Source: Primula veris (lineage: Eukaryota > Streptophyta > Magnoliopsida > Ericales > Primulaceae). From it: 64,000 bases of DNA. The position numbers and the translations under genes are program-made. Position 1 is the stretch's first letter; each line of letters opens with the position of its first letter. The notes under the pieces were generated by a model, which did no database searches, was not told where the DNA came from, and saw only the letters and a program-made list of their open reading frames with translations. The stretch lies in contig OY821743.1 of assembly GCA_963682055.1 (NCBI GenBank), forward strand, positions 27,328,702-27,392,701, written 5' to 3'. Positions 1-12,736 of the stretch are shown here, in pieces.

Positions 1-70
1 CAACTTTTTACATGGTAATAAGTGTAAAAAATTAGTAGTTTTACGGTTGGATTTCTGTTTTTTTTATTAG

Positions 71-3000
71 GTGTGTTGAGTGCCGATGTATTTGCTCGGT
101 ACTGCCGGCTTCGTGGATATAACACAATATACATATGTGGGACCGATGAGTATGGTACAGCCACCGAAACAAAGGCCACGGAGGAGAATTGCACTCCTAA
201 AGAGATATGCGACAAGTAAGACTTGGTTGTCATTTTGAAAAGAATATTTATCTACTAAGTAAAAATTAACCTGTAACAGCATCTTGATGTTGAGTTGTTG
301 AAAAGCTTAAGCAGAAATTTCAGAATATATTATAACGTATTTCGAACGTATCAATAATACTTTTGGCGAGAGGAGCAAATTAACATCTAATAAAAATTAT
401 GATAGACTTATTGGTTCATCTTAAATTTTGTTTCTCTTTCCTTTGTGCAAAGAGGATGCATGCCTTTAATAGTGATAGTGTCATGTAAAAGCTGATTGGT
501 GTTAGTACATTTCTTCTTAATTTTTGGCTATCGCTGTGGGGGTCAGAGTTCTCTTGCCAATTGCATTTAGTGTTAATAAGTACCACTTCTCTGTACTTCT
601 TTCCGGAAAAATTGTAGGAAACACAATATTTAAGGCGATAAGAGGCGCCGATACTGTCTCGATTCTCTTTTTGTTTCCTAAGGTTAACGGATGTATTGTT
701 CGCGTGCTAGGTCTGACCAGCAGAAAAACAAGATGATTATCATACATGCAATAATGTTTACTTTATGTCTTTTTTCTCTTTTAGATACCACGCAATTCAT
801 AGCGAGGTCTACAAGTGGTTTAATATAAGTTTTGATAAATTTGGACGAACATCAAGTCCTCAACAAACTGAAGTCTGCCAAGCAATTTTCAAGAAATTAT
901 TGGACAACGATTGGCTTTCTGAGAACTCAATGAAACAGGTTTGATCCCCACTTCTTTTAATGGTATTACCGAACTGATTATAATAATCTAAAGCTCTTGT
1001 TTCGGAGCACTTGTCTTGGATGTGTTTTTAAGCTTAGTATGTTATTTGCTCGTCGCCTTTATCTTGTTTCCAAGTTTATTTAAGTGCAATATTCTTTCGT
1101 GTAGCTATATAGGGTGTGTTTGGTAACAGATTTTTTGGTTAAAAATCAGATTTTAAAAATCTGTTTTAAAAATTCACTGAAAAGCTAGATTTTAGAAAAC
1201 TGGATTTTTTTAGCCTTTTCAGACTAAAAATCTGAATTTGAGAAGCTAAAAAATCTAGCTGGCCAAACACCCACAGATTTTTAAAATTTAAAATCCAAAA
1301 TTTGTTGCGAAACGGACCCATAGTGATACATCGGATGTGTTTTTTATCATTTGATTTGCATATCGCCTTTTTCTTGTTCCAACTTGATCAAAGTGCAATA
1401 TTCTTTTCTGCAGCTATATTGTGAAACATGTGAAAAGTTTCTAGCTGACCGACTTGTAGAGGGAAGTTGCCCAACACCCGGTTGTAATTACGATTCGGCA
1501 CGTGGAGATCAATGTGAAAAGTGTGGGAAGCTTCTTAACCCGACAGAACTATTGAATCCTAGATGCAAGGTCTGTATATTTATATTTTTGCTCCCTTGTG
1601 TTTTTCAATGAATGGAGTTGATCTGAGTTAGGTTGGAGAGTTAGATGTTTCGGAAATATAGGTTTTGAGTTTAAGTTTCCCCAATATCTAGTCTGAAAAT
1701 TATAGTAGGTCAGAAAATTTGAGAACAAATTTCTGAAAAATGGGGAGAATGAGAAGTCCTCTAGAAATGAAAAAAAAAATACATTATACGAATTATTAAC
1801 CACATACACAAATATTGATATTTTCGTGAAGCTCAATTTTACAAGATCTAATCTTCAGTGTTCAGCATACTATTGGGTTTGTGGTAAAATTTAAAATGTA
1901 CTCAGATAGAAATATAAGAACAATTTCAACAGCTCCCACAAAGGAGCTTTATATCTATAACTTTATGCAAAAGAGCATAAAGTATTGCCCAACAGTCTAG
2001 TTAGGAGGCTTTATAACTCTTCAAGATTATAATTTTCTCCGTTTCCTCTTTGCATCTATACAGTCGGTCTATATTTATAAAAATGTTTTATTATTATTTT
2101 CCCATGAATAAAATCACCTTCTTCTTTCTTTCTGTCTCCTTTTCCATGTTTGATTCTCTCTAGAGTATAAGCACCTCCGTTTCACCTGTTGCTCACCACC
2201 ACCACTGGATTTTACTACCACCGTGCTTGATCAAACTTACGGTTTAGATCCCCTCGTTCTTGCAATAATCGCGGCCTAGATTCGTCATGTTTCATCACCC
2301 ATTACGTACATCTTTCAACGTACACACCATTAATTTCGTCCCAGCTACCCTTGGGTGTTATGCCTAGATGAACCCTAAATCAATTACTGAAGTTGACTTG
2401 TTCTCCAACTTTCCCCATTCATTATAATTTGGCAATCTTCTCAAATCTAAGATTGATTATTGTAGACGAGAGCACCAATGAATAGTAGAAGGTTAAAGAG
2501 GAGTATGGTTATTGTTATTGCAAAACTAGAATGCAGTAATGCAAACTGTTTGTTTAGTGCTTTCATTTTTTCTGCTCTCATTTATAAGGAAAGTGTAAAA
2601 CATGCTTATGCCATTCATTTTATTTCTATAATGTGTAATATTCTTCTGCAAACAGGTCTGTCAGAACACTCCACATGAGCGTGACACTGAGCATTTGTTC
2701 CTTGAGCTGCCTAAGTTAAGGGAAAAGCTGGAAAGTTACATTAATAAAACGTCTGTTGACGGGTCATGGACTCCAAATGCTATTCAAGCAACTAATGCTT
2801 GGTTAAAGGAAGGATTACGAGCTCGATGTATTACCCGTGATTTGAAATGGGGTGTTCCTGTTCCACATGAAAAATTTAAGGACAAGGTGAGATATGGGTT
2901 TGAAATTTATTTCCACATTTGTTACTATTATTTATTTTCCACTTATGAACTGATTGAGTTTTTCTTTTTGTGGAATTTGACCAGGTTTTTTATGTCTGGT

Positions 3001-6000
3001 TCGATGCACCCATTGGTTACGTCTCGATAACATCATGTTACACACCAGAGTGGGAGAAATGGTGGAAAAATCCTAAAAATGTGGAGCTATATCAGTTCAT
3101 GGGCAAAGATAACGTTCCATTCCACACCGTAAGTAGAAAGTTCTCCTTTCAACGGTCAGTAAATAGACACAGGACTTATATTAGTATATGAAAATACAGT
3201 TTAATAGAATTATGCTAGAGTCTAAAAAATCAGCAGTTGATGTTCGTGTCATAGTTAATGTCGGTAATTCACTGTATATACTTTACGCCGTATCACATTT
3301 TGTTACAAACCAAATTGTAGAAGAGTGCAACGTATTGTCTCATATGCTACTACATCTTAGAGTTAAATTTAGGTAAAACCATTTTTTGAGTTTCGGGAGG
3401 GTAAATGGGACAGTTGAATTAAAAATATAATGTCACAGAGTCAAGCCCTCCTGGGGAACAAAGTTACAAATTTATCAGAACTCTTTACTAAATGACATTT
3501 TTTAATTCTTAAGGAATACAACTGTCTAGCGCATCTCATAATGAAACCAATAAATTTTGGTCATTCGACATTTGTTTGGAAACAAGTTTGCTGGTAAATG
3601 AGCCTCAAAGATAGCATCACAACTGAAGTCTAGCTATTGATAAAACAAAACAGATCACAGCCTAGTGGTTCACTAGGTAAAATGTCAGTCGCATAATGAT
3701 AGGTTCACTCCTCCAACACTCCTCTCACACTCCAATCCTATGTGTCAGAGATCAATGCAAAATTAAAACAAGCTCATTAACTGCTAAACTATCTTTAGTT
3801 TTTTATATCATCTTTTGGTCCTTGCCACATAGGATTGGAGTCTTAGAGGGCTGCAGGGAGAGTCATTATATCTCTACTCTTATCCCGATGGTAACCAAAT
3901 TATGTATTTTTATCAATAAGTAAATAAACATTACACTGTGGCCCTTCTAATGAAAGAAACAACATCATAGCGCTACAAACTACATGCTATGGAACAATTT
4001 ATAGTATCTAATTAGAAGTTGTGGCATATCAATCTTACCTATAATTTTCAGGTGATGTTTCCGTCAACACTTCTTGGAACTGGCGAGAGCTGGACTATGA
4101 TGAAAACAATTAGTGTTACTGAATACTTGAACTATGAAACAGGTTGGTTGTGTACTGAAGCGAGTGATATGACATCTCTGCCTTTTTCGAATTGAAAAAA
4201 GATGCTCCTTGTCATATTTTACTTTGTTTCAGTGCGTTCGGTATATTTGAGTTTCATGTTTGCCTTTTGAGCAGGGAAGTTCTCAAAGAGTAAGGGCGTG
4301 GGCGTATTTGGAAACGATGCAAAAGATACAGGCATTCCTGTTGAAGTTTGGCGATATTACTTGTTAACAAATAGGCCAGAGGTTGTCTCCTTCTTAAACT
4401 GGCAATGTCTTTTCATATACTTTTTACAGTATTTCATATAGTTCATCTGTCCAGCCTTAAAACAGAAAATAATAATAAAATATTAACAAATGGAATAAGT
4501 AATGAATGTCCTCCACTCTTCCCATTTATAATTCTAACGAGATCTCAACGTCAGGTATCAGACACATTGTTTACGTGGGCGGACTTGCAAGCGAAGCTGA
4601 ACAGCGAGTTGCTTAACAATCTAGGCAATTTCATCAATAGAGTTCTCAGCTTTATTGCTAAAGATCCAGGTAACTGGTTTTAGTATGAATCACCTCATCA
4701 TATTATCTGTTTTTCTATATGTCCTGGTGTAGTAAATTCAATTCATATTTCAGAAAATCTGTAAATAGTGTTAAACATTCTTTTGTTTTCTTTCTCAGCT
4801 AGTGCTAAACATATTGATGTAGGAGTATGCTGGTTGAAGCTTTGTTTCTTCTCTTTTTACATGAAAACAATTAGTTTTACTATAGTTGCAGAGTATACAA
4901 ATAATTTCATCAAGACACGATAACTATGATTTACGATTTTACCCTCCTATTTGAGTATCAGTAGATTTTAGTTTTTACGTATTAACCGTCATTCGTCAAC
5001 CACTATTTCAGCAATGAAATGCGAGACGTATAATATTGTGTTGCATACTAATTTATCAAGCCCTGAGCGAATTTTTTTATCCAATATATCGTAAAAGGAT
5101 AGTTTTTGCTAAACCAACAGGCTTGAACTAGAAGTCAATTTAGTATGCTTTTCTTTTGATATTTTTTGAGCTCATTATTGGCCTTGGCTTGTAATAATGC
5201 AATTTTGGCAGCCAAAGAGGAAAACAAAGGTGTGGGATACTGCTCTATCATTCCTGAGGCTACAGGGGCAGAATCACATGACTTGACAAAAAAATTTGGA
5301 GAAAAAGTTGGTGACATTGTTCAGCAATATGTTGAAGCAATGGAGAAGGTTTTGATTTTCGCTATTAGTATATTGAGTTCTAACAGGGAGGGGGCTTTGA
5401 TTATCAGTTTCCTTTTAATTTTAGATGGTAATGTGAAATGTTTGTCGCAGGTTAAGTTAAAGCAAGGATTGAAGTTGGCGATGAGTATATCGGGTGAAGG
5501 AAATGCATATCTTCAAGTAAGCTTGTTAGTTCTAGAATATTTTTTTGCGTAAACTGCAAATTTCTCCCATTTACTACTATAAGTGTTGCATAAATGTCAG
5601 CCCTATACTTTTGCAAATTTTGTTAACCCCAACTTATAATAAATTTGCAATTAACCCCCAAACTGCATTTTGAAATGACATGACCCCAGACCGTATTTTG
5701 AAATGACATGACCTTGCACTTGATGGTTATTTTTAAATATTTATGTTTTCTATTCCATGTTTTGATATCTGTACATAGGCAGCAACTAGTTGCAGAATGA
5801 CACCAATTCTTTAAGAAAATTCCACTTTTCGGATTTAATACGATCTATCCCCCCTACTTATAACTATTGTCTTCTACGAAACTAAGGGCAACTTTGACTT
5901 TCCAAATTAACATAACTAGAGGTCGAAAAGAATTTTTCCTAAAAGTTAATCATATAGGTATATGGTTTTAACTAAACTTGAAAAAAACAGCAATTTTGAT

Positions 6001-9000
6001 ATGTTAATTTCCAAGTCAAATTGCATGTAGTTTCGTAAGGAACTAAATGGATGGAGTATTAAGATTTTTTTTTGGCAACCACTATCGTGCATGTATAGAT
6101 ATTGACTAAATTCTAGTATCAGAATAATCCAGAATGGGGAAATTATTTTTTTGTCATTGGGATTATTTGCAGTTAGGTGGTATGTCTTACTTAATTGATA
6201 GTAACCAAAGTACACGAGAGTAATTTGCAAAACATAGATGGTAGATGGCGTTATTTGCATTTTATCCATATTTCTTGTGATGAGTTCGAGTTCTTGTCGC
6301 ATCCTTGTAAAACAATAAGTCTTAATCTCTTTTTTCCTTTTAAGAAATTGAATCCCATTCTCGACTTTTATTATTTAGGAGGCAAAGTTTTGGAAGCTTT
6401 ACAAGGAAGATCAGGCTTTGTGTAAAGTAGTCATAACGAGTTCAGCGGGGCTAGTATATCTTCTAGCGAGTCTGTTAGAACCTTTTATGCCATCTTTTTC
6501 GCAAGAGGTAATTGAAAAGTGTTCCATTTAGCATTGTATAATTCTCATTATTATGTTCATGATATGCAGTCAAATATTATATGGGACTTTGTTGAAGACA
6601 GTTTTCTAATGAGGTCCCCCCTCTTGTTAATAGCTTAATTCTTTAAATCTTATTCTGATCCGCGATTTACATTATCACAATATTCTAAGTTTTTGGGTCA
6701 AAAACTAAAAGCTTTTGAACTTAGCTGCCGACAAAAGAATATTCTGGTTCCAGTGAGAAGGCCTTTTAAAGCTATTATATAATACTATTGTTATTGCTCT
6801 ACTCTCTCATACCTTGTGATCTTAGATAAGAAAGATGAATTAACATCCTTATACTCTTTAGGTACTAAAGCAGCTCAATTTGCCTCATGAATTAGAAGGT
6901 TCTTTATCGGAAGAAAAATTGCAAAAGGCTAAGACACCGTGGAAGTTCTTACCAGGTGGTCACAAAATTGGAACACCAGAGCCATTGTTTAGGGAACTGG
7001 TATAAATGCTACCCCCACCATTTAGAATTGTCTGCTATTCTGTTAAATTTGCTGTAAATAATAAATTGAAAAACTGGGTTTGCAGAAAGATGATGAAGTT
7101 GAAGTATTTAGACTAAGGTTTGCTGGAAGTCAAGCTGACAGAATTCTCAAGGCAGAAACTGAAGCTAAGGAACTCTCTAATAAATTAAAGAGAACTGATA
7201 TATCAGGTTTTACTCTTTTATGAAACTTTTTTCTTTACCACTTTTCCTTCGCGAAAGTTTTTTTTTATCATATGGTTCATGGTTGTACCCTGGCCATTTG
7301 AAATATAGGTATAATTAAATTAAGAAGTTGTTTTTAATATATTTGATAAAATTACTTGGCCACATGTGAATTCTATGATTAATGTATTTGCTTTGTACTT
7401 ATCTTTAAGAATTACCTAAAATTACATAATGCTTTTGACTATCGGATATACTCATTCATGTTTAAGTAGAGTATTTACATCGGTTCCTTCTGATAAATTG
7501 TGTAGCATTTTTTATTTATGTATTATCAGAGTATTAGTTGAACTCTTTAGGACAGGGATTGTAATACCCCAGGGCCTCGTTTGGTTATCGGACTTGTAGT
7601 CCAGGGACTATTAGTCCCACGAGTATTAGAAATGAAGATAGTATTTCTAGTCCGGGTCACTAATCTGAATGTAGTGTTTGTTTACATTAGTGTTGTGACT
7701 GGACTATTTTTTCAATTTACGATTTTACCCATCATTTGAACTAAATATACAACTAAACAAAGTTTGAGAGAAAACAATGAACAATGCCTGATTTTTATAA
7801 CAAAAAAAAAATGAATTAGAAAAGAAAAAACCTTATAATGCGAAAAAGCTAACCAAAAATGGAAAATATAATTATCAATAATTGTTTTGCAAGAATATAT
7901 TAAAGACAAAGCAACACTTCATACAAAATCAATTAAAAAATTGTTTTTTCAAAGAAAAAAAAAGTCTCATATTATAGAAAATAAAACTAACCAACCTAAC
8001 GGTTTTTTTTTGAATTAGAGATGAGGTAAACCTAATAAAAAAAAAACCCAAAAACATATATAGAGCAATTTGAAATTAAACCCATATTCCTAAAAAATTC
8101 AAAATAAAAGAAGGAAGCAATTTGAAATCAAACTTATATCTCCAAAAAAAAAGATGTCCAAATCTATATGATAGTTATTGGATGGATTTATGTATATATG
8201 TATTGCTGTGTATAGAATATATGTATGTAAGTATTAGTGGTGACGGGTGAGACAGAGATGAAAAGGTCGAGTGCAGCTTTAAAAGAAAAAGAAAGACAAT
8301 ATTGTAATTTGTGAAGAAAAAGCTTTGGATTATTTTGAATACCACACCCCGGGTGGGTTTGTATATACACCTAAATTGGGTATTTGAAGTCCAGAGTGTA
8401 TTAAAAGTCCAAACCCAAAAAGTTGTACCAAACACATAAATAGTGGGCCCATTGGTATTTGAAGTCCAATCTGATCTGCTAAAGGTGTAAACAAACAAGG
8501 CCCAGGGGTTTTCATTGGAATCCTTAGGCAAGAGATGTAAAAACACCAAATAAATTTACTTAAATTCTCATTCCGAAACATTTCATATCCCAAAAAAAAG
8601 TTATATCCCACAATGATTGAATCATATTATATATTTGTAACGAGGAACGCTTTACGACACAAACGTTGATAAAGTTAAGACCGAATTAAGACAAGTTTTA
8701 ATGACCAATCTGTGCAAAAACTGTCTCGTGTCTGTTCCTCTATGAAGTGTCAGGTCCTTGCGAGCTGAACGAGATTTGTATTCAAAAGAAAAACCCAAAC
8801 AAAGAAACAATGCAAGGTTGCAACCTTAAAACTACTATTTAAGTATTTAAGCAAAAATGGTTATTGTTATTCCATTCGATAAATAAGTTCTTTTTGTCCT
8901 TTCTTCCCACCCGTTAATTAAAAAAATACATATATAAATATCCGAAATTTGGAGGACCAGGACTTGGCTAATTGGCAAGTCGACTCAATATGATAAATAA

Positions 9001-12000
9001 ACGTGCAGTAAAATGCCTTGTAACGAGAGTACCGGGACTTTAGCGAGTCGACTCAAGGTTGTGATATACTTATGGCCTATTTCGGGAGCACCGGGACTCT
9101 ATTGTGAGTCGGCTCACAACTTTATAATCTGTACACTCTGTTTTGGGGAGCATCAAGACTCTAGCGAGTCAGCTCAACAGCTTTATGTTGCATATCTATC
9201 TATACTATTATAATAAGCAAACTCAAGATTTTTTTAAGTTGCCAAAATTTGTCACTTTTTTCCAGTAATACCCCTACACTCTTTTATTAATTATTATACT
9301 ACCTTACTCTCATAAAAAATATATAAAAAGGAAAAACTAATAACACTATTTCTCCCTACTTAACAACCCATAATTCTTTTTAAGTCTTATCATCTTAAGA
9401 GTATATTCTATCTTTTTTTACTGTTCACATTTATATCATCACCACACTTATTTCCTATCTGTTGTCATAATACGCGTCGCACACGCAATGTGTGTGCACG
9501 ATTTACTAGTTAATATTATAGCAAATGTGTTAAATTAAACAAACCCCAAAATATTGTAACAATTGGAATTTTATGCAACGTGCATATTGTGGCCCAAAGT
9601 TCAATATTCAACAAGTCTATTTGCTAATGAAAAGAGACACCAACAACAACAACAAAATACAAACGCTGTACCCTTTGAGAACTAGTAATCATAAACTTCC
9701 CTTACCTCATTAAAGGCAACATTTTTCATACTGAAATTTTTCAAAATTTATTGGACTTCGTGCCTAGTAAATCGCATCAAACTCCTCTTTCGTTACCAGA
9801 CCAGACTGTTTATAAATTTTATCACAGATAACTATGACGATTTCTCACAGATAACTATGACGATTTCTCACAATATTGAATCCAGTCTCACAAACCATAC
9901 ACGTCCCTTCTTCGTTTCAACAGAGAGAAATGATATATGGTGACACGAGAACTTAAATCGTGTCTTCAAATAAGTACAATATGACAAGTAAACCATCTCA
10001 ATTTCAGCCCTTATTAATACCTGTACACACCAAAATAGTCCTTGCTCTTATCCAGATTGATCAAGAAATTTGAAGCATAAACTCGCTCTTACTTGATCAG
10101 AATTTCTAAACGAGTTTCACTTCGAACCACCAAATTGTGACAAGCAAAATGAACAGTTCCATCACCTAAGGAGGGTTGATTATAAATTGATATCGCTTCG
10201 CTTTTCATCCCTCAACAAACCTCAATTCAATCAATACAAAACTTGTAGCAAACCCAACTCAAATGGTAATCCACCACTGATTCATTCGAATTGAGAAATA
10301 TAGTAGAAAGAAGGGAACGAAAAAGGTAATTCAACGGAAAGAGGGGTAGGACCAACCCCTCTCTTGAAAACAGGGCTTTGCATTCTTATCTGACTCATTT
10401 TAGAGAGTTACACAAATAGTCCCTTATATAAGGATAAAGTTCACAATTTAGTTAAAAGGTTTCCACAAATATTTCCAAACATTACTTTTATACAACCTAT
10501 TTTGTAATAAAATAGCAGGTTGTCACAGAGATGCTATTTTTTTATCCTTGGACTTGTTAGAAGAGCTCTTATGTTGGACATTTTTTCCCTTTTCTGGACT
10601 GATGCATTTGCTTTGACAGATGGAAAGGCGAAGAAAAAGCAACCTACAAAACTTGCTGGTGGTGACAAACCCAAGAGTAGTGTTGAACCAGAAATATCGA
10701 TAAGTAGACTTGATATTCGTGTTGGTCTTATTACAAAAGTTCAGAAGCATCCTGATGCTGACTCTTTATACGTGGAAGAGATTGATGTTGGAGAAGAACA
10801 ACCTCGAACCGTTGTTAGTGGACTTGTCAAGTATATCCCTCTGGAAAACATGCAGGTATTTCTCTATATATCCCTTGTTCATATTTTGCCAAATTTTAGT
10901 ACTACTGATATTTTACTTGCCCTAAGTCATGGCTGAAAATAAAAGAGTTGTGCACCTTTCATAGTTTCTGTTTTTTTGAAAGAAAAAGAAAAGTTCACGG
11001 CCTGTCATTTTGATGATTGTATATTAAAATAAATAGCATTATTTTTGGGCCACGTTAGAACTTTTGAAATCTATGGCAGATGCTATTTGTTGTAACGGAA
11101 AAACAAAAAGTTCTTTATCTTGTGGATTCTTATCTGTACTCTGATTCTCTAAAGATTATAGATTGGGAACATATATGACCAAACTCGGTTTTGGGACAGT
11201 TACACTTTAAAACTAATAAAATTGTCGTTCCTTACCTGGTTGCTGCATTTTGTGCTCAATGCCCATATTGCCTTATAAATATTGGTAGTCTAGGTGAGCT
11301 TTTAACAATAAATTCTAATCCTGGGCATTTTGTCAACCATTGTAATTTTTGATATTTAACATATTTGTGGTTAGCTTTTCACAGTAAATCCTAAACCTGG
11401 GTCAGTTGTTATCTAGTCTAAAGTTTAACCGAAGTCCATCCAGTTTTTAGTCTTTTGACTGAAGTATTACCCCGAATATTAAATGAAATAGGCAGGTCTA
11501 AAAGAATAACAGTCTTCTGTTGGTTCTTCAATCAAATGATGTCGTAACCTTTTTAACAGAATCGTAGGGTTTGTGTGCTTTGCAACTTGAAACCAGCAGC
11601 CATGAGGGGAATTAAATCGCACGCAATGGTTCTGGCTGCATCCAACAATGATCACTCCCGCGTAAGTAAATATTTATTTTTGCTATGATGTGCATGTTGA
11701 TGATGTTACTGCTAGACATTTTCGAGTTTCCATAACGTAACCCTCTTCTCTTACGGCTTACGGAGCTGTTGCTTCGGCTGTTCAGAAGGTGTGCTTGATT
11801 TTATATTAGGACACTGTTAAAGTGTATTTTGAAATTGAAGAAAAAATTATGGAGGTTATTTTAGTCAATTAACGAGTCGTATTAAAAGATCTGAATAACT
11901 CTTGGTGTGCTGTATGTGAACTTTGCCTAAAAACTTTTTAGCTCAATCTCATAATTCATCATTTAATATTTGAAAAGGAAAAGGAAAGCATAACCAAACA

Positions 12001-12736
12001 TGTTTCACGTAAGACCTATACTACAAAAAAGGAAACCATACTTCAAACTTGTTAGTTCTAATCCAATTCAATATTTCCTCATTTCATGTATTATCTATCA
12101 TATACATGATTCCAGTGACTGTAAACTTGCATTCGAAATACTTAAATGAAGGGAAATTATTCAAATTTGATGTGTATTTTTTTTATAACCGTTAATCGTG
12201 TGAGTCACCGAGTCCTACATTGTGTTGCTATATAATTACTCCCAAATTTCATGTCCGTTCATATAAATAAGAGGAAGAGCATATAAGTTGTTTAATTCAA
12301 ATATCCTGGACGATACTATATGCTTCTCTTTTAAAAAACGTAGTGGCATAAGCCATCCCTTTGTTAGTAATTTTATATGTTTTTCACTTTGTAGCATAGC
12401 TATTTGAAATATCTAGAGACACATTATTTTAATCATTTGTGAGACCATCGGTTCATTCAGTTTTGAGGAGAATACAAAATGATTATTTTGGTTGTTAAAA
12501 TTTAGGTTGAATTAGTGGAACCACCTGAATCTGCCGCAATTGGAGAGAGAGTGACATTTCCAGGTTTTGAAGGCGAAGCTGATGTTCTCCTAAATCCAAA
12601 AAAGAAAGTATGGGAAACCCTTCAAGTTGATTTACATACAGATGGTGAGCTCATTGCTTGCTACAAAAACGTGCCTTTTACAACATCATCTGGCGTTTGT
12701 AGGGTTCTATCTATATCCAATGGAATTGTTCGGTAA
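71..12736 (+). CDS. Methionyl-tRNA synthetase, cytosolic type (5' exons missing)
   Basis: Charges tRNA-Met with methionine (class I synthetase). Exons: 71-215, 785-938, 1414-1569, 2656-2886, 2985-3128, 4052-4142, 4275-4381, 4555-4669, 5212-5348, 5451-5516, 6379-6507, 6862-6999, 7086-7206, 10620-10855, 11560-11661, 12506-12736 (TAA). They join in frame to 766 residues plus a split first codon. Visible: Rossmann-fold start ([21 protein letters not shown]), paired zinc-knuckle cysteines (CETC, CX4C, CEKC, CKVC) at about 102-155, WFDAPIGY, the KMSKS-type motif KFSKSKG at 308-314, an anticodon-binding helical region, and a C-terminal EMAPII/Arc1p-like tRNA-binding OB fold from about 590 ([15 protein letters not shown]). 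Plant cytosolic enzymes are about 800 residues, so only the N-terminus with the HIGH-type motif lies upstream. The third-last intron (7207-10619) is enlarged by repeats. Family and exon structure are well supported; exact splice sites are inferred. Confidence 0.96.
1018..1420 (+). repeat. Duplicated intron 3' end flanking the MITE
   Basis: Segment 1018-1110 and segment 1333-1420 align along their whole length: both begin GGATGTGTTTTT, share CGCCTTT..TCTTG and AAGTGCAATATTCTTT, and end ..GCTATAT. The right copy holds the real acceptor (CTGCAG at 1408-1413) and the first bases of the next exon. The left copy has a degenerate acceptor (GTGTAG). The MITE at 1112-1319 sits between them. Confidence 0.65.
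1112..1319. mobile_element. 208-bp MITE in a MetRS intron
   Basis: Starts GGGTGTGTTTGGTAACAGAT and ends with the approximate inverse (rc GGGTCCGTTTCGCAACAAAT). Flanked on both sides by ATA, a 3-bp target duplication (1109-1111 and 1320-1322). It is internally rich in AAAATCTG / CAGATTTT inverted motifs and has no coding capacity. Its terminal style resembles PIF/Harbinger- or hAT-derived MITEs; the superfamily is not certain. Confidence 0.6.
3696..3876. mobile_element. Small inverted-repeat (MITE-like) sequence
   Basis: ACTCCAATCCTATGTG near 3728 is matched by its exact reverse complement CACATAGGATTGGAGT near 3826. Weaker inverted similarity extends outward for about 20 bp (CACTCC..CTCCTCTCA). 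It lies in a MetRS intron and is non-coding. No clear target duplication was seen, so the limits are approximate. Confidence 0.4.
5848..6056. mobile_element. Stowaway-like MITE, diverged copy
   Basis: About 209 bp bounded by TA dinucleotides (5846-5847, 6057-6058). Termini are CCCCCCTA... and ...GGATGGAG. The subterminal motif TTCTACGAAACTA is mirrored by TAGTTTCGTAAGGA at the other end. Same family as the near-intact copy at 42907-43141, from which it has diverged. It lies in a MetRS intron. Confidence 0.6.
7567..8508. mobile_element. Putative non-autonomous TIR element in the large MetRS intron
   Basis: The left end CCCCAGGGCCTCGTTTGGTT is matched by the right end read in reverse (CCCCTGGGCCTTGTTTGTTT). 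Both subterminal zones carry short repeated GAAGTCCA / GGACTTGTAGTCC motifs. The 0.9-kb interior is A-rich and has no convincing ORF. I could not define a target duplication, so the exact end and superfamily (hAT or PIF-like) are open. Confidence 0.42.
8957..9180 (+). repeat. Degenerate tandem repeat, about 60-bp period
   Basis: Four diverged units share the core ACCGGGACTnTAGCGAGTCGACTCAA: near 8957 (ACCAGGACTTGGC..), 9030, 9090 and 9152 (ATCAAGACTCTAGC..). Units are separated by about 60-70 bp. The array lies in the large MetRS intron and ends immediately before the Helitron. Confidence 0.55.
9195..9509 (+). mobile_element. Short non-autonomous Helitron
   Basis: Begins TCTATCTATACTATTATAAT after an A and ends CTAG before a T, the A/T insertion preference of Helitrons. 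A hairpin (GCACAC..GTGTGC, around 9478-9497) lies about 11 bp before the CTAG end. No TIR, no target duplication and no RepHel coding. It is 315 bp long, in the large MetRS intron. Confidence 0.66.
9812..9870 (+). repeat. 24-bp tandem duplication
   Basis: The stretch TCACAGATAACTATGACGAT followed by TTC occurs twice in direct succession (about 9822-9868). Non-coding, in the MetRS intron. Confidence 0.7.

Noticed and set aside
8175..8611. Overlapping minus-strand ORFs of 60-124 codons
   Set aside because: They overlap in two frames at the end of the putative TIR element and show no conserved motif.
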